Below, one piece after another: positions 25,585 through 35,385 of a stretch of DNA of 64,000 nt; within the stretch, counting starts at the first letter, position 1; each line of letters begins with the position of its first letter. A model generated the notes under the pieces. The model saw only the letters and a program-made list of their open reading frames with translations, did not search any database and had not been told where the DNA came from. The stretch is from Nocardia vermiculata NBRC 100427 (GTDB lineage: Bacteria; Actinomycetota; Actinomycetes; Mycobacteriales; Mycobacteriaceae), in contig NZ_BDCA01000002.1 of assembly GCF_001613265.1 (NCBI RefSeq), forward strand, positions 310,001-374,000, read 5' to 3'. The translations under genes were made by a program, and so were the position numbers.

Positions 25585-27039
25585 CTACAGCTGAGCCCAC
25601 ACGGACTTGGTTTGCAGGTACGCCTCCACACCTTCGCGCCCGAATTCGTGTCCCCAGCCGGACTGTTTGTACCCGCCGAACGGCACCGCGTGGTCGAAGA
25701 CCAGCTGGCTGTTCAACGTGACCGTTCCGGCCTGCAACCGCTTGGCGATGCGATGGGCCCGGCTCAGGTTGGTGGTCCAGGCGGTGGCCGCGAGGCCGTA
25801 GCTGGTGTCGTTGGCGAGTGCGACGGCCTCGTCGTCGTCTTCGAAGGGCAGCACGGTGACGACGGGGCCGAAGATCTCCTCGCGGTACAGCCGCGCACTG
25901 CGGTCGACATTCGTCAGCACCGTGGGATGCACGAAGTAGCCGCGCCGGTCGAGCCGGTGCCCGCCGGTCACCACCTCGACGCCGTCGCGTTTACCCTCGT
26001 CGATGTAGCCCATCACGCGGGTGAGCTGCTTCTGGCTGATCAGCGGGCCGATATTGCTGCCTTCCTCCTTCGGCCCGCCCAGTTTCAGCGAATTCGCGAT
26101 CGTGGCAATACCTTCGACGACCTGGTCGTAGACGCCGCGTTGCACGAAGATGCGGGAGCCGCAGACACAGCCCTGGCCGGAATGCACGAAGATGCCCATC
26201 GAGGCCATCATGATCGCCATGTTCAGATCGGCATCGTCGTAGATCAGCACCGGGGACTTGCCGCCGAGTTCCAGCATGACCTTCTTGAGATTGCCGGCCG
26301 ACGCCTCGACGATCTTCTTACCCACTTCGGTGGAACCGGTGAACGCGATCTTTTCCACGTCCGGATGCGCCACGAGCGCCGCGCCCGCGGTGTGACCGTA
26401 ACCGTTCAGCAGGTTCACCACCCCGTCCGGTACGCCGGCTTCGGTGATCAGCCGGTCCAGCAGCAGCGCCGAAAGCGGTGTCTCCTCAGCAGGTTTGACG
26501 ACACTGCTGCATCCGGCGGCCAGTGCGGGGGCGATCTTGGCGCAGGCGTTGAAGATCGGGCCGTTCCACGGGAAGATCAGCCCCACCACACCGTAGGGCT
26601 CCTTCAGTGTGTAGGCGTGCATCTCGGCGAACTCACCGGAGACGCCGCCCTCCATCTGCACCTCGTGCGCCGTGCCGTTCACCTTGGTGCACCAGCCGGC
26701 GTAGTAGCGGAAGAATTCGGCACAGGTGGGGACGATCATCCGCGCTTGCTCGATCGGCATACCGGTATTGAGCGAATCGAGCTGGGCGAACTCCTCGGCG
26801 TGCTGATCCATCAGGTCCGCGATGCGCCACATGATCCTGGCTCGCTGCCGGTCCGGCAGACCGTGCCAGACGCCCGCCTCGAATGCGGCACGCGCCCGGG
26901 CCACCGCATCGTCCACGGCCTCCGGACCGCAATCGGTGAACTCGGTGATCTGCTCCTCGGTGACCGGATCGATGACCGGGATCACCTCACCTTTACCGGG
27001 CCGTTGACGGAGTTCGTCCAGTACCGACTGCAGTGTCAT
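25585..27039 (-). CDS. NAD(P)-dependent aldehyde dehydrogenase
   Basis: A 484-aa ALDH. The Cys nucleophile is in HSGQGCVCGSR, the general-base Glu in MLELGGKSP, and the cofactor loops in FPWNGPIF and FTGSTEVGK. The C terminus GGYKQSGWGHEFGREG is typical of the betaine/phenylacetaldehyde group. Of two close ATGs, the one at 27037-27039 is right: GGAAGGA sits six bases ahead of it but directly abuts the other. It is transcribed alone, with its own operator-like palindrome and terminator. Aldehyde substrate unknown. Confidence 0.92.
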   Translation of the reverse strand: MTLQSVLDELRQRPGKGEVIPVIDPVTEEQITEFTDCGPEAVDDAVARARAAFEAGVWHGLPDRQRARIMWRIADLMDQHAEEFAQLDSLNTGMPIEQARMIVPTCAEFFRYYAGWCTKVNGTAHEVQMEGGVSGEFAEMHAYTLKEPYGVVGLIFPWNGPIFNACAKIAPALAAGCSSVVKPAEETPLSALLLDRLITEAGVPDGVVNLLNGYGHTAGAALVAHPDVEKIAFTGSTEVGKKIVEASAGNLKKVMLELGGKSPVLIYDDADLNMAIMMASMGIFVHSGQGCVCGSRIFVQRGVYDQVVEGIATIANSLKLGGPKEEGSNIGPLISQKQLTRVMGYIDEGKRDGVEVVTGGHRLDRRGYFVHPTVLTNVDRSARLYREEIFGPVVTVLPFEDDDEAVALANDTSYGLAATAWTTNLSRAHRIAKRLQAGTVTLNSQLVFDHAVPFGGYKQSGWGHEFGREGVEAYLQTKSVWAQL

Positions 27040-27140
27040 ATGCATTCCTTCCGTGCTGCCCGCCCACGCAGATCGCGCCCGTCCGGCCCTCGCGAGGCGC
27101 GCCCGCCGCACTGAAATCGCTTTATTCAGAAACAGATCTT

Positions 27141-27163
27141 CTATTCTCGAATAACGAGAATAG
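27141..27163. promoter_or_regulatory. Perfect 9+9 palindrome upstream of the aldehyde dehydrogenase gene
   Basis: CTATTCTCG-aataa-CGAGAATAG lies in an A/T-rich stretch about 100 bases before the aldehyde dehydrogenase start and 140 before the divergent secreted-protein gene. Its symmetry is that of a dimeric regulator site. No regulator gene is adjacent. Confidence 0.65.
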
Positions 27164-27298
27164 CATTACCCTCGACGTACGGGTACGACCGTCACGGTTT
27201 CATCGGCGCCTGCGGGGAACTCTCCTGGTGGATGAGCCGGTTGCCGAGCAGCTCGGCATACGGTGACTGCGACCGATCGACCGATGGGAGCCGGACCA

Positions 27299-27718
27299 GT
27301 GAACATTCGCCACGCCGCGGCCGGTGCCGCACTGATCGCCGCCGCCGTATGCGCCGTCCCGGCCACGGCCACCGCCGACGACCCGGAATTTCCCCGCAGC
27401 GGAGTGATCCCGGCCGGGAATTACCACATCACCCGGCATCCGGCCAATGTGCTCGGTACGCCGATGGAGAACTGCGATCTCCAGGTGTTCCCCGACGGCG
27501 CGACCGTCACCCTGCGCTGCGCCGACTGGTCCAAGACCGGGCGGCAGAACATCGTCGGACCGGATCAGGCGTACATCACCCTCGAGGGCGTGCCGATCGG
27601 CATGGATATCCGCGATATCGACCCCCGGCAGGGACACTGGATCGGCACCCTGAACATCGCGAGCACACCCATCGCAGCCCCCTACCCGGTCGCGGGAGTC
27701 ACACTGCAGCGCACCTGA
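27299..27718 (+). CDS. Small secreted protein
   Basis: A 139-aa exported protein. The GTG start lies about 8 bases after GGGAG; an ATG five codons upstream is possible. The signal peptide NIRHAAAGAALIAAAVCAVP ends ATA-DD. The mature part has two cysteines (ENCDLQV, LRCADW) that could form a disulfide, and short beta-like segments. It is divergent from the aldehyde dehydrogenase. Function unknown. Confidence 0.7.
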   Translation: MNIRHAAAGAALIAAAVCAVPATATADDPEFPRSGVIPAGNYHITRHPANVLGTPMENCDLQVFPDGATVTLRCADWSKTGRQNIVGPDQAYITLEGVPIGMDIRDIDPRQGHWIGTLNIASTPIAAPYPVAGVTLQRT

Positions 27719-27770
27719 CCTCGAGTCCGCGGCCATGTCACAGTGCGGCACCCGGCGTCGTCTCCCCGGT

Positions 27771-28118
27771 ATGGATATCGCGTACTACATCGTCGGCACC
27801 GTCACCGCACTGTGGGTCGGCTTCTCGGGCTATTCGCTGTTCAACAAGAGCGAATTCGTCGTCGAACCACTCGATCGATACGGCGTCCCGCAGAGCTGGT
27901 GGAACTGGCTCGCCCTGGCCAAATCCGCTGGAGCAGTGGGACTGCTCGTAGGTTTCCTGCTTCCGCCGATCGGTATCGCTGCCGCTGTCGGGCTGATCCT
28001 GTACTTCGCCGGTGCGGTCGCCACGGCGCTGCGCGCCCGCTCGTACGGGACCGCGATCTTCCCGGTGCTGTACCTGGCGCCTGCGGCCGCGACGCTTGTC
28101 CTCCAGGTGGCTCGCTGA
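27771..28118 (+). CDS. DoxX-like four-helix membrane protein
   Basis: A 115-aa inner-membrane protein with four hydrophobic helices (IAYYIVGTVTALWVGFSGY, the AGAVGLLVGFLLPPIG region, AAAVGLILYFAGAVATAL, FPVLYLAPAAATLVLQV). KSEFVVEPLDRYGVP between the first two is characteristic of the DoxX-like family. The ATG at 27771 begins right at the first helix. Role unknown; relatives affect redox or thiosulfate metabolism. Confidence 0.75.
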   Translation: MDIAYYIVGTVTALWVGFSGYSLFNKSEFVVEPLDRYGVPQSWWNWLALAKSAGAVGLLVGFLLPPIGIAAAVGLILYFAGAVATALRARSYGTAIFPVLYLAPAAATLVLQVAR

Positions 28119-28278
28119 CCCCCGGAAACGAAACAACTGTATCGCTGAACGAGACGGACTCGACAGGCCAGAGCGGTACCACGTTACATTCCTGCTCCCG
28201 AACCTGTTGTGCCACAACATGGCCGGTTCGGGCCGGGTGTCATGAGCGCCCGGGAGGCCAGGGTGAAGGGCGCGCCCC

Positions 28279-28983
28279 ATGAAGTTACGAGTCCCGACGA
28301 TCACGATGATATGCGCGGCGGCGATGGTCACCGCCGCGGGAACGGCCACGGCCGAACCCACGCCGGAGCCGGTCGGCTATCACGCCACCGCTGACGAATC
28401 CGGGGTGGTGACAGTCGAACTGACGCATGGAACGTTCGCCGCCGACCCGGCCGGCACCGTCGTCGCCGTGCGCGACCGAGCGGGCCGGGTCCTCGACACC
28501 CTCCCGTTGGCCTACGAGGTCGGCAGCCGGCGGATGCCGATCCGGGAACGGATCGGCACCGAGGGCACCACTCTCACCCTGACACCGGAGACCGCGGGCC
28601 TGGACCGCAACGCGCTCGGCCCGGTCGCCTCACCGCTGGAGAATCAACTCGCACTCAACGATCTGGTCAGCACGGTCAGCATCGGCACCTCGGTGGGAGC
28701 GCTGGTCGGTACGGCGGTCGGCGCGGCGCTCGGCATCGGCGTCGGTATCGCGCTGGCGGGCGCCACCTGCGTGGTGATCAGTGTCGCCTGTGTGCTCGCG
28801 GTGCTGCCGATCGTGAGCCTGGCCGGCGGTGTGGGCGGCATCGGCGGGCTGGTGCTGGGCGGCGGACCGAGCGCGGCCTACGGCGTGTACCGATACATTC
28901 GAACGATCACCGCGCCTCCTGGCGCCAGCGAATACGCTCCCGACCTGCGTGGCCGGCCGGGCGTACCGGACGCCGGGCGCTGA
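28279..28983 (+). CDS. Secreted protein with glycine-zipper membrane segment (paralogue 1)
   Basis: A 234-aa protein. A signal peptide ends in TATA-EP. A beta-rich ectodomain (VVTVELTHGTFAADPAGTVV, EGTTLTLTPETAG) follows, then a LENQLALNDLVS helix. Two small-residue membrane-like stretches (SVGALVGTAVGAALGIGVGI and VSLAGGVGGIGGLVLGGG) flank a CVVISVAC pair. The next gene is a paralogue of identical layout. This architecture recurs in Nocardia proteins of unknown function. Gly-zipper helices often oligomerise in membranes. Confidence 0.65.
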   Translation: MKLRVPTITMICAAAMVTAAGTATAEPTPEPVGYHATADESGVVTVELTHGTFAADPAGTVVAVRDRAGRVLDTLPLAYEVGSRRMPIRERIGTEGTTLTLTPETAGLDRNALGPVASPLENQLALNDLVSTVSIGTSVGALVGTAVGAALGIGVGIALAGATCVVISVACVLAVLPIVSLAGGVGGIGGLVLGGGPSAAYGVYRYIRTITAPPGASEYAPDLRGRPGVPDAGR

Positions 28984-28998
28984 TCGGGGGACCCCACC

Positions 28999-29724
28999 AT
29001 GCTCACACGTATCGTTGCGGCGGCCGCCGTGACACTCACCTGCAGTACCGCGTTCGCGGGCCCCGCTGCTGCCGACCCGTCGCCGCGGATCGACACCACC
29101 GCAACCGCTGTCGTTCTCAGCGGCTTCGGGCCCGGCGGCTTCAGCCGAGCCGAGGACGGCTCGATTCGGGTCACCATGGACGGAGAGTCGGTGGCCCGGC
29201 TCCCCGCCCACTACACCCTCGACGGTGTCACCCACCGCATCGACGCCGGAATTACCGAGGACGGCGGAACCCTCACGCTCACACCGGAGCTCGCCACCAG
29301 GCCGGTCGCCTCCACGCTGGAGAACCAGATGGCCCTCAGCGATTTCGCCACCACCATGAAACGCGGCCCCTTGATCGGGTCGATCGTGGGCGCCGTCGTC
29401 GGTGCGGTGATCGGCATCGCGGTCGGCGCGAGTACCTGCCTCGTGGTCGGCCCCGCCTGTCTGGCAACGATTCCGGTGGCACTCGCCGCCTTCGCCGGGG
29501 CAGGCGGTATCGCGGGCACCGTGCTGGTCGGTGGTGGTGCTCTGGCGGTCGGGTTGTGGGACTACCTCACCGTGCTCGGGGCGCCACCCGGACACAGCCG
29601 GTACGCCGGCACACCCGAACTGGCAGATCCGCACGGGGCCGGTGTGCCTAACCCGCCGCTGCAACTGCCCAGCGGCTCGGCGAAGGGACTGAACAGCGGG
29701 TCGTCCTCGGGTACCGGAAACTGA
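28999..29724 (+). CDS. Secreted protein with glycine-zipper membrane segment (paralogue 2)
   Basis: A 241-aa tandem paralogue of the preceding protein, 15 bases downstream and surely co-transcribed. The signal peptide ends in AAA-DP. It shares the TLTLTPELATRPVASTLENQ block, GPLIGSIVGAVVGAVIGIAV, a CLVVGPAC cysteine pair and a second Gly-rich helix. The C-terminal tail is longer and Ser/Gly/Pro-rich. Divergence between the copies is high outside the shared core, so the duplication is old. Confidence 0.65.
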   Translation: MLTRIVAAAAVTLTCSTAFAGPAAADPSPRIDTTATAVVLSGFGPGGFSRAEDGSIRVTMDGESVARLPAHYTLDGVTHRIDAGITEDGGTLTLTPELATRPVASTLENQMALSDFATTMKRGPLIGSIVGAVVGAVIGIAVGASTCLVVGPACLATIPVALAAFAGAGGIAGTVLVGGGALAVGLWDYLTVLGAPPGHSRYAGTPELADPHGAGVPNPPLQLPSGSAKGLNSGSSSGTGN

Positions 29725-29789
29725 AAGTCGGTCGTACCAAATAGCTCGAGTGGCCCGCATGCGATGATCGCGGCTTCTACCATCGGTAC

Positions 29790-30557
29790 ATGTCCGAGGT
29801 AGCAGCCGCAGATCAGCTGCCACTCACCATGCTCGAACGCGCCACCGCGGTGATGGAACTGTTCCACTCGCCCGATCGGCATCTGACTCTCGGCCAGATC
29901 GCGGTGCACACCCACCTACCGCGCGCGACCGTGCACCGGATCGTGCGCCAATTGATGCGCTTGGAATGGCTCACCCACGGTGCGGGCGGCTACACGCTGG
30001 GCCGACGTGTCCGCACCTGGGCTCCCGACACCGCGCGGCTGTCCCGGCTCCGCACTTGTGCGGCGCCGGTGCTGCACGAACTGTTACTGGCCACCACTGC
30101 AGTGGTCCACCTCGGCGCATTGCAAGGAGGTGAGGTGCTCTACCTGGACAAACTCGGTGGGCGGGCGGCGAGTGCGGTACCGACCGGCGTCGGCACCCGG
30201 ACCACAGCGCACCGCAGCACCCTCGGTCGCGTCTGCCTGGCACAGCTGTCCCCGGAAGATATCGAGCACCGGACCACGGCGGTCGCCCCCGATGTCGACC
30301 TCGCGGCCCTGCATCGCCGGCTGCGCCGAATCGACCATCGAGCCACCGATTACGACGACAACGAATTCGCCGACCGGCTCGGTTCCGTCGCGGTCGCCGT
30401 CGACGCGTCCGCAGCCATCGCGGTGGTCTGCGATCGTCCTTCGGCGCTGCGCCGGATTGCGCCGCGGGTCCGGGCGGCGGCAGCGGAGATCCGGGCGGAG
30501 CTGACGCCCGGGCCACGGCAGATCATCGACCACCACCCGCCCCTACCGAAACGGTGA
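29790..30557 (+). CDS. IclR-family regulator
   Basis: A 255-aa regulator. The N-terminal winged helix contains LTLGQIAVHTHLPRATVHRI followed by VRQLMRLEWL. The C-terminal effector domain includes GEVLYLDKLGG, THRSTLGRVCLAQLS-like sequence and DRLGSVAVAVD. IclR proteins respond to aromatic or organic acids. No catabolic gene is adjacent, so the target is unclear. Confidence 0.87.
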   Translation: MSEVAAADQLPLTMLERATAVMELFHSPDRHLTLGQIAVHTHLPRATVHRIVRQLMRLEWLTHGAGGYTLGRRVRTWAPDTARLSRLRTCAAPVLHELLLATTAVVHLGALQGGEVLYLDKLGGRAASAVPTGVGTRTTAHRSTLGRVCLAQLSPEDIEHRTTAVAPDVDLAALHRRLRRIDHRATDYDDNEFADRLGSVAVAVDASAAIAVVCDRPSALRRIAPRVRAAAAEIRAELTPGPRQIIDHHPPLPKR

Positions 30558-30646
30558 GCGCTCGACGGAGGCACCCCCGCGGGTAACGCCGAGCGGCCGG
30601 ATCCGATCGAACAGACAACGGCACCTACCGCACCAGGAGGACGCCC

Positions 30647-31225
30647 ATGCGCTCCCACACTCGGCCGTCGAACGAGCCACATCGACATCGGACGACTGCA
30701 CGGCTCCGCCGGCTCGTGATTCCGGTCGCCGCCGGTGCCGCCGTCGCCGCAGTCACCGCCTGCACCTCCGGTTCACCTGCCTCGGAAGGGCCGGACACAG
30801 TGGGGCGGCGACCGATCAGCGCACCGATGCCGGCCGGGCCGATCCCGTCGGATACCGCCTCCGCGGCACTCACCGCCCGGGTTCCGGCCCCACTCACTGC
30901 CACGGTCACCAGCGGACTGTCACCGGTGGTGACGACCGCAGCGGGCACGCCGTTCGACGGCGAACACGTCAGCGGACCGGCCGCGGAACGATTGCAACAG
31001 GCAGTCGACGCCGGCCGTCAGCCATGGCGGCTGGACGAGGACGCCGTGGCCCGCGCCTTCGTCTCCGCACGTTTCGGCTGGTCACAAGCCACAGTTACCG
31101 GCAACAGCGAGAGTGTGCGGGTAGCCACCGGACCGGACGGCCGCGGCGTCACCCTGGCGCTGGTCCAACCGGCCCGCGTGGGCGACGGCGGTATCTGGGT
31201 GGTGGAATCCGGCCACTGGAACTAG
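30647..31225 (+). CDS. Lipoprotein of unknown function
   Basis: A 192-aa protein. A basic N terminus, a hydrophobic segment (LVIPVAAGAAVAAV) and the lipobox VTAC-TSG predict lipidation near residue 39 and anchoring on the outer face of the membrane. The mature part is Pro/Ala/Thr-rich at first, then a compact domain ending GGIWVVESGHWN. AGGAGG lies 6 bases before the ATG. No family recognised. Confidence 0.68.
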   Translation: MRSHTRPSNEPHRHRTTARLRRLVIPVAAGAAVAAVTACTSGSPASEGPDTVGRRPISAPMPAGPIPSDTASAALTARVPAPLTATVTSGLSPVVTTAAGTPFDGEHVSGPAAERLQQAVDAGRQPWRLDEDAVARAFVSARFGWSQATVTGNSESVRVATGPDGRGVTLALVQPARVGDGGIWVVESGHWN

Positions 31226-31244
31226 CGGCTCGTACTCTGGATTC

Positions 31245-32093
31245 ATGTCCGCTGTCGCCACCCCCACTACCAGCCCCGAGCTCGACCGTGCGGTCGAACT
31301 GCTCGCGGGTCGCCGGGTGGCGGTGCTGACGGGCGCGGGCCTGTCGACCGACAGTGGGATTCCCGATTACCGCGGCCCGGACTCGCCGCCCCGCAACCCG
31401 ATGACCTATCAGCAGTTCGTCGGCGATCCGGTCTTCCGGCAGCGCTACTGGGCCCGCAATCACATCGGCTGGCGTCGGATGGATGCGGCTCGCCCCAACC
31501 TCGGTCACCGGATGCTGGCGCAACTCGAACGGGCCGGTGTCGTGTCGGGCCTGATCACCCAGAATGTGGATCTGTTGCACACCAAGGCCGGGCATCGCGG
31601 TGTGATCGACCTGCACGGAACCTATGCCCGGGTGCGCTGTCTGTCCTGCCACGGGCTGATCTCGCGGATGACCCTCGCCGACCGGTTGGAGCAGGCGAAC
31701 CCGGGATTCACCCAGTCGGCGACGGCGACCGGCATCGAGGTGGCGCCCGACGCCGATGCGGTGGTGCTCGACACCGACAGTTTCCGGATGGTCGACTGCG
31801 CACGCTGTGGCGGCATGCTCAAGCCGGATATCGTCTACTTCGGCGAGAATGTGCCGAAAGGCCGTGTGGACGAGTCCTTTTCGATGATCGACGCGGCCGA
31901 CGCGGTGTTGGTGGCGGGGTCGTCACTGACGGTCATGTCGGGCCTGCGCTTCGTGCGCCGGGCCGCCAAATCGGGGAAGCCGGTGGTGATCGTCAATCGT
32001 GGTGCGACGCGCGCCGATGCACTGGCCTCGGTCCGCATCGATGCCGGATGCTCCCCCACCCTTGCCGCACTGGCGCCGGCCCTGGAGTCCTGA
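31245..32093 (+). CDS. Sir2-family NAD-dependent protein deacetylase
   Basis: A 282-aa sirtuin. The NAD site is VLTGAGLSTDSGIPDYRG. ITQNVDLLHTKAGH and the catalytic His in DLHGTYARV follow. Four zinc cysteines are in CLSC and CARC. GSSLTVMSGLRFV contacts NAD. Probable substrates are acetyl-lysine proteins. It converges on the ATP-synthase cluster with a shared terminator. Confidence 0.92.
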   Translation: MSAVATPTTSPELDRAVELLAGRRVAVLTGAGLSTDSGIPDYRGPDSPPRNPMTYQQFVGDPVFRQRYWARNHIGWRRMDAARPNLGHRMLAQLERAGVVSGLITQNVDLLHTKAGHRGVIDLHGTYARVRCLSCHGLISRMTLADRLEQANPGFTQSATATGIEVAPDADAVVLDTDSFRMVDCARCGGMLKPDIVYFGENVPKGRVDESFSMIDAADAVLVAGSSLTVMSGLRFVRRAAKSGKPVVIVNRGATRADALASVRIDAGCSPTLAALAPALES

Positions 32094-32103
32094 CCTCCCG
32101 ACA

Positions 32104-32142
32104 GCGAAACAGCCGGCGGAACCGTACCGCCGGCTGCTTCGC
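32104..32142. terminator. Bidirectional terminator between sirtuin gene and Fo cluster
   Basis: GCGAAACAGCCGGCGG and CCGCCGGCTGCTTCGC pair over 16 positions with one mismatch and a 7-base loop. It lies 10 bases after the sirtuin stop and 10 bases after the last atp gene, closing both units. Confidence 0.85.
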
Positions 32143-32151
32143 AACACCTGT

Positions 32152-32730
32152 TCAGTTCCAGCCGGGCTGGGCTTGGCGTTTGATCGGTGGAGAGGAGTTG
32201 GCGAGAATCTCGAGGTCCTCGAGGAACCGTTCGACACTCTCCGATTGCGCCGCAGGTGTGCTGACCTGATCGCGCACCTTCTCCTCGGTGATCGACAGCA
32301 TGGCCGCCGCCAGATCCAGTTCCAGATCTCGTACCATCTGCCGCCGCAGTTGGGCGATCTGATCGCGCCCCTGCCGCCGCACCCGTTCCACCTCGGCCGC
32401 GGCCGCCTCGCGCATTTGCGCGACAATGTGCTCGGCATCGGCACGGGCATCGGCACGGATCTGGTCGAGTTCGGTCTGCGCCTCGGTCACCGCGGTCGTG
32501 TAGGAGCGTTTTGCTTCGTCCAGCCGCTGCGCGGCGTGGTCGCTCTCGTCGAGTTGCTTGGCGATCGCGTTCTGACTCTTCGCCATCAGTCTTTTGACCG
32601 GTGGCACAATCCATTTCACGAAAATGAAGACGATAACCACGAACCCGAACAGCTGGCTGAAGAACACCGGCCAGTCGAAGGTGATCTGGTAAGGGCCATC
32701 GGCGAAAACGCTGCCGCTGGTGTGAATCAT
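32152..32730 (-). CDS. ATP synthase b'-type subunit: b-delta gene lacking the delta domain
   Basis: A 192-aa stalk protein. One N-terminal membrane helix (PVFFSQLFGFVVIVFIFVKW) precedes VPPVKRLMAKSQ and a long charged coiled coil. It matches the N-terminal b-like half of the mycobacterial b-delta fusion (AtpH, about 440 aa) up to the QSESVERFLEDLE segment where the linker begins. It then ends after about 15 unrelated residues; the delta domain is absent. Its ATG overlaps the atpF stop (TAATG). A terminator follows directly, with no F1 genes. It could serve as a second-stalk b' partner. Confidence 0.82.
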   Translation of the reverse strand: MIHTSGSVFADGPYQITFDWPVFFSQLFGFVVIVFIFVKWIVPPVKRLMAKSQNAIAKQLDESDHAAQRLDEAKRSYTTAVTEAQTELDQIRADARADAEHIVAQMREAAAAEVERVRRQGRDQIAQLRRQMVRDLELDLAAAMLSITEEKVRDQVSTPAAQSESVERFLEDLEILANSSPPIKRQAQPGWN

Positions 32731-33230
32731 TACGACTCCCGTCCCCTCCTGCGACCGGCAGTACCGGCGTGCCGATTGTCGCCGACCACTTGGTCGGCGA
32801 GCGACTGTGCCATCGGCTCGACTTCGAGCCGCAATTCGGCCTTGACGCGGTCGGCCTCGGCGCGCAGGTGGTCACCGGACTCGGCGAGAATGCCGTCGAC
32901 CTCCTGCTGTGCCTCGGTGCGCAGGTCTTCCATGATGGACCGACCCTCCGCACGTGCCTCGTTGCGAATATCGGCCGCTTCGGTGCGCGCCTGTTCCAGC
33001 GCGCTCTGATACTTCGCCTCGGCTTCGGCGAACAGTTCCTTCGCCTCTTTGGTATTCGTGGCGGTGGCCTCGACCCGCTCCTCGCGTTCGGTCAGCACCT
33101 TGCGGATCGGCGGAACGACGAAGAACCAGATGACTCCGAGCACGATCAGGAAGATGATCAGCTCGACGAAGAAGGTGCCGTTGGGGATGAGGAAGTTCCC
33201 CTCGGCCACCACATCGGTTCGCGCGGACAT
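32730..33230 (-). CDS. atpF: ATP synthase Fo subunit b
   Basis: A 166-aa peripheral-stalk subunit. The N-terminal NFLIPNGTFFVELIIFLIVL membrane anchor is followed by VPPIRKVLTEREERVEATAT and a long Glu/Ala-rich dimerising helix. The length fits mycobacterial AtpF (about 170). Eight bases separate it from atpE upstream, and its stop overlaps the next gene. Confidence 0.92.
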   Translation of the reverse strand: MSARTDVVAEGNFLIPNGTFFVELIIFLIVLGVIWFFVVPPIRKVLTEREERVEATATNTKEAKELFAEAEAKYQSALEQARTEAADIRNEARAEGRSIMEDLRTEAQQEVDGILAESGDHLRAEADRVKAELRLEVEPMAQSLADQVVGDNRHAGTAGRRRGRES

Positions 33231-33238
33231 CTCGCCGA

Positions 33239-34298
<1,060 letters not shown>

Positions 34299-34302
<4 letters not shown>

Positions 34303-34679
34303 GATTGCTGACGAAGCCCTTTCCATTCGGGCACCACGGTGTGCAGTACGAGGACGACCTGGAACAAGGCGAGCCCGAAGAAGATACCGATCCCGTCGGG
34401 CCGGGTCAGGAACGCCACCACGACGGCCAGCACCGTGAGAACAACCAACCGGCCGGCGGTCGACAAAGCCAGCATTTGCCTACTCGGCGATTCCGAGCGG
34501 GCAACCCTGGTCACCGACCGCCAGGTGAGCTGGGCATTGGCCCACCCCAAACCCAGTCCTATACAAATGAACACGCCCAGCAGCAACCGATCCAAAGGCC
34601 CCGTCACCACCAAAGCCAGTACACCGAATGCGGTTGCTATATAACCCGCACGGCGCATTCGAAGCTTATCGATATTCAC
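34299..34679 (-). CDS. atpI: ATP synthase protein I
   Basis: A 126-aa four-helix membrane protein at the head of the Fo cluster ([40 protein letters not shown], two more C-terminal helices). AtpI assists c-ring assembly and is dispensable. Its position immediately before atpB with a four-base overlap is diagnostic; sequence conservation in this family is low. Confidence 0.85.
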
Positions 34680-35385
34680 CGCGACACCACCATCGCCGCC
34701 ATCCCACCTCGTAGTAGGTCGTGATCGAGGTCAGCTTACACATACCAACCTTCTTGCGTAACAACATTTTTGATCTTCATATACTTGATCTTGAATTTTG
34801 CGGAGGACACACCGGGCAAGTTGTCACAGCCATCATCGGGCAATCCGTACGCACTGCGCCCGACCTGCCGATAAGTCTGTCTTACCGCATTTTTCGGACA
34901 TAAGGAACAACTGGGCAGCGGAGCAGCAAAAGTAAATACTCGGTCAAATATAACGCTAATATGAGTAAACTCGAGGCTCGACTCGGACATTTAGTCCGAA
35001 ATGCCCGAAATGCCCGAATAATCCAGCGCCGGGATAATCCGATCCCGTTCCCGGGCGATACTCCCGCCCACTATCGCGGCGATGCTTCATATCCGAAGGC
35101 CTTATATATAGGCATGCATCGGGTGCCCGTACCGAACCGCCTGCACGGCATCCGGTCCCAGGCCCCACCATCCTGCCGTACTGGACGGTAATCCAGCACA
35201 CCACCCCCGGGTAGTTGCACAAATTCCGTGTCCCACCAGGCATTCCCGGACATTTTCCGGTCGAGGGGTTACCGTGTCAGCTGCTGGGTACATCACCCAC
35301 CGGGCCGATCCGGCCCGCCGATGAGGGGAACCGCGTTTCTGTCCCCATGCTTGGTTGCAGCTTCACACGTTGAGGAGGCAGTACC
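34680..35385. other. Long A/T-rich intergenic region
   Basis: About 700 bases between divergent atpI and the glycosyltransferase gene. 34720-35000 is markedly A/T-rich for this genome, with no conserved reading frame on either strand. CCGAAATG-type repeats occur at about 34995-35020 (CCGAAATGCCCGAAATGCCC). It should include both promoters. TGAGGAGG precedes the glycosyltransferase start. Confidence 0.4.

Noticed and set aside
24382..27114. 910-codon rightward frame across prpD and the aldehyde dehydrogenase gene
   Set aside because: It is antisense to two clearly identified enzymes and has no recognisable sequence.
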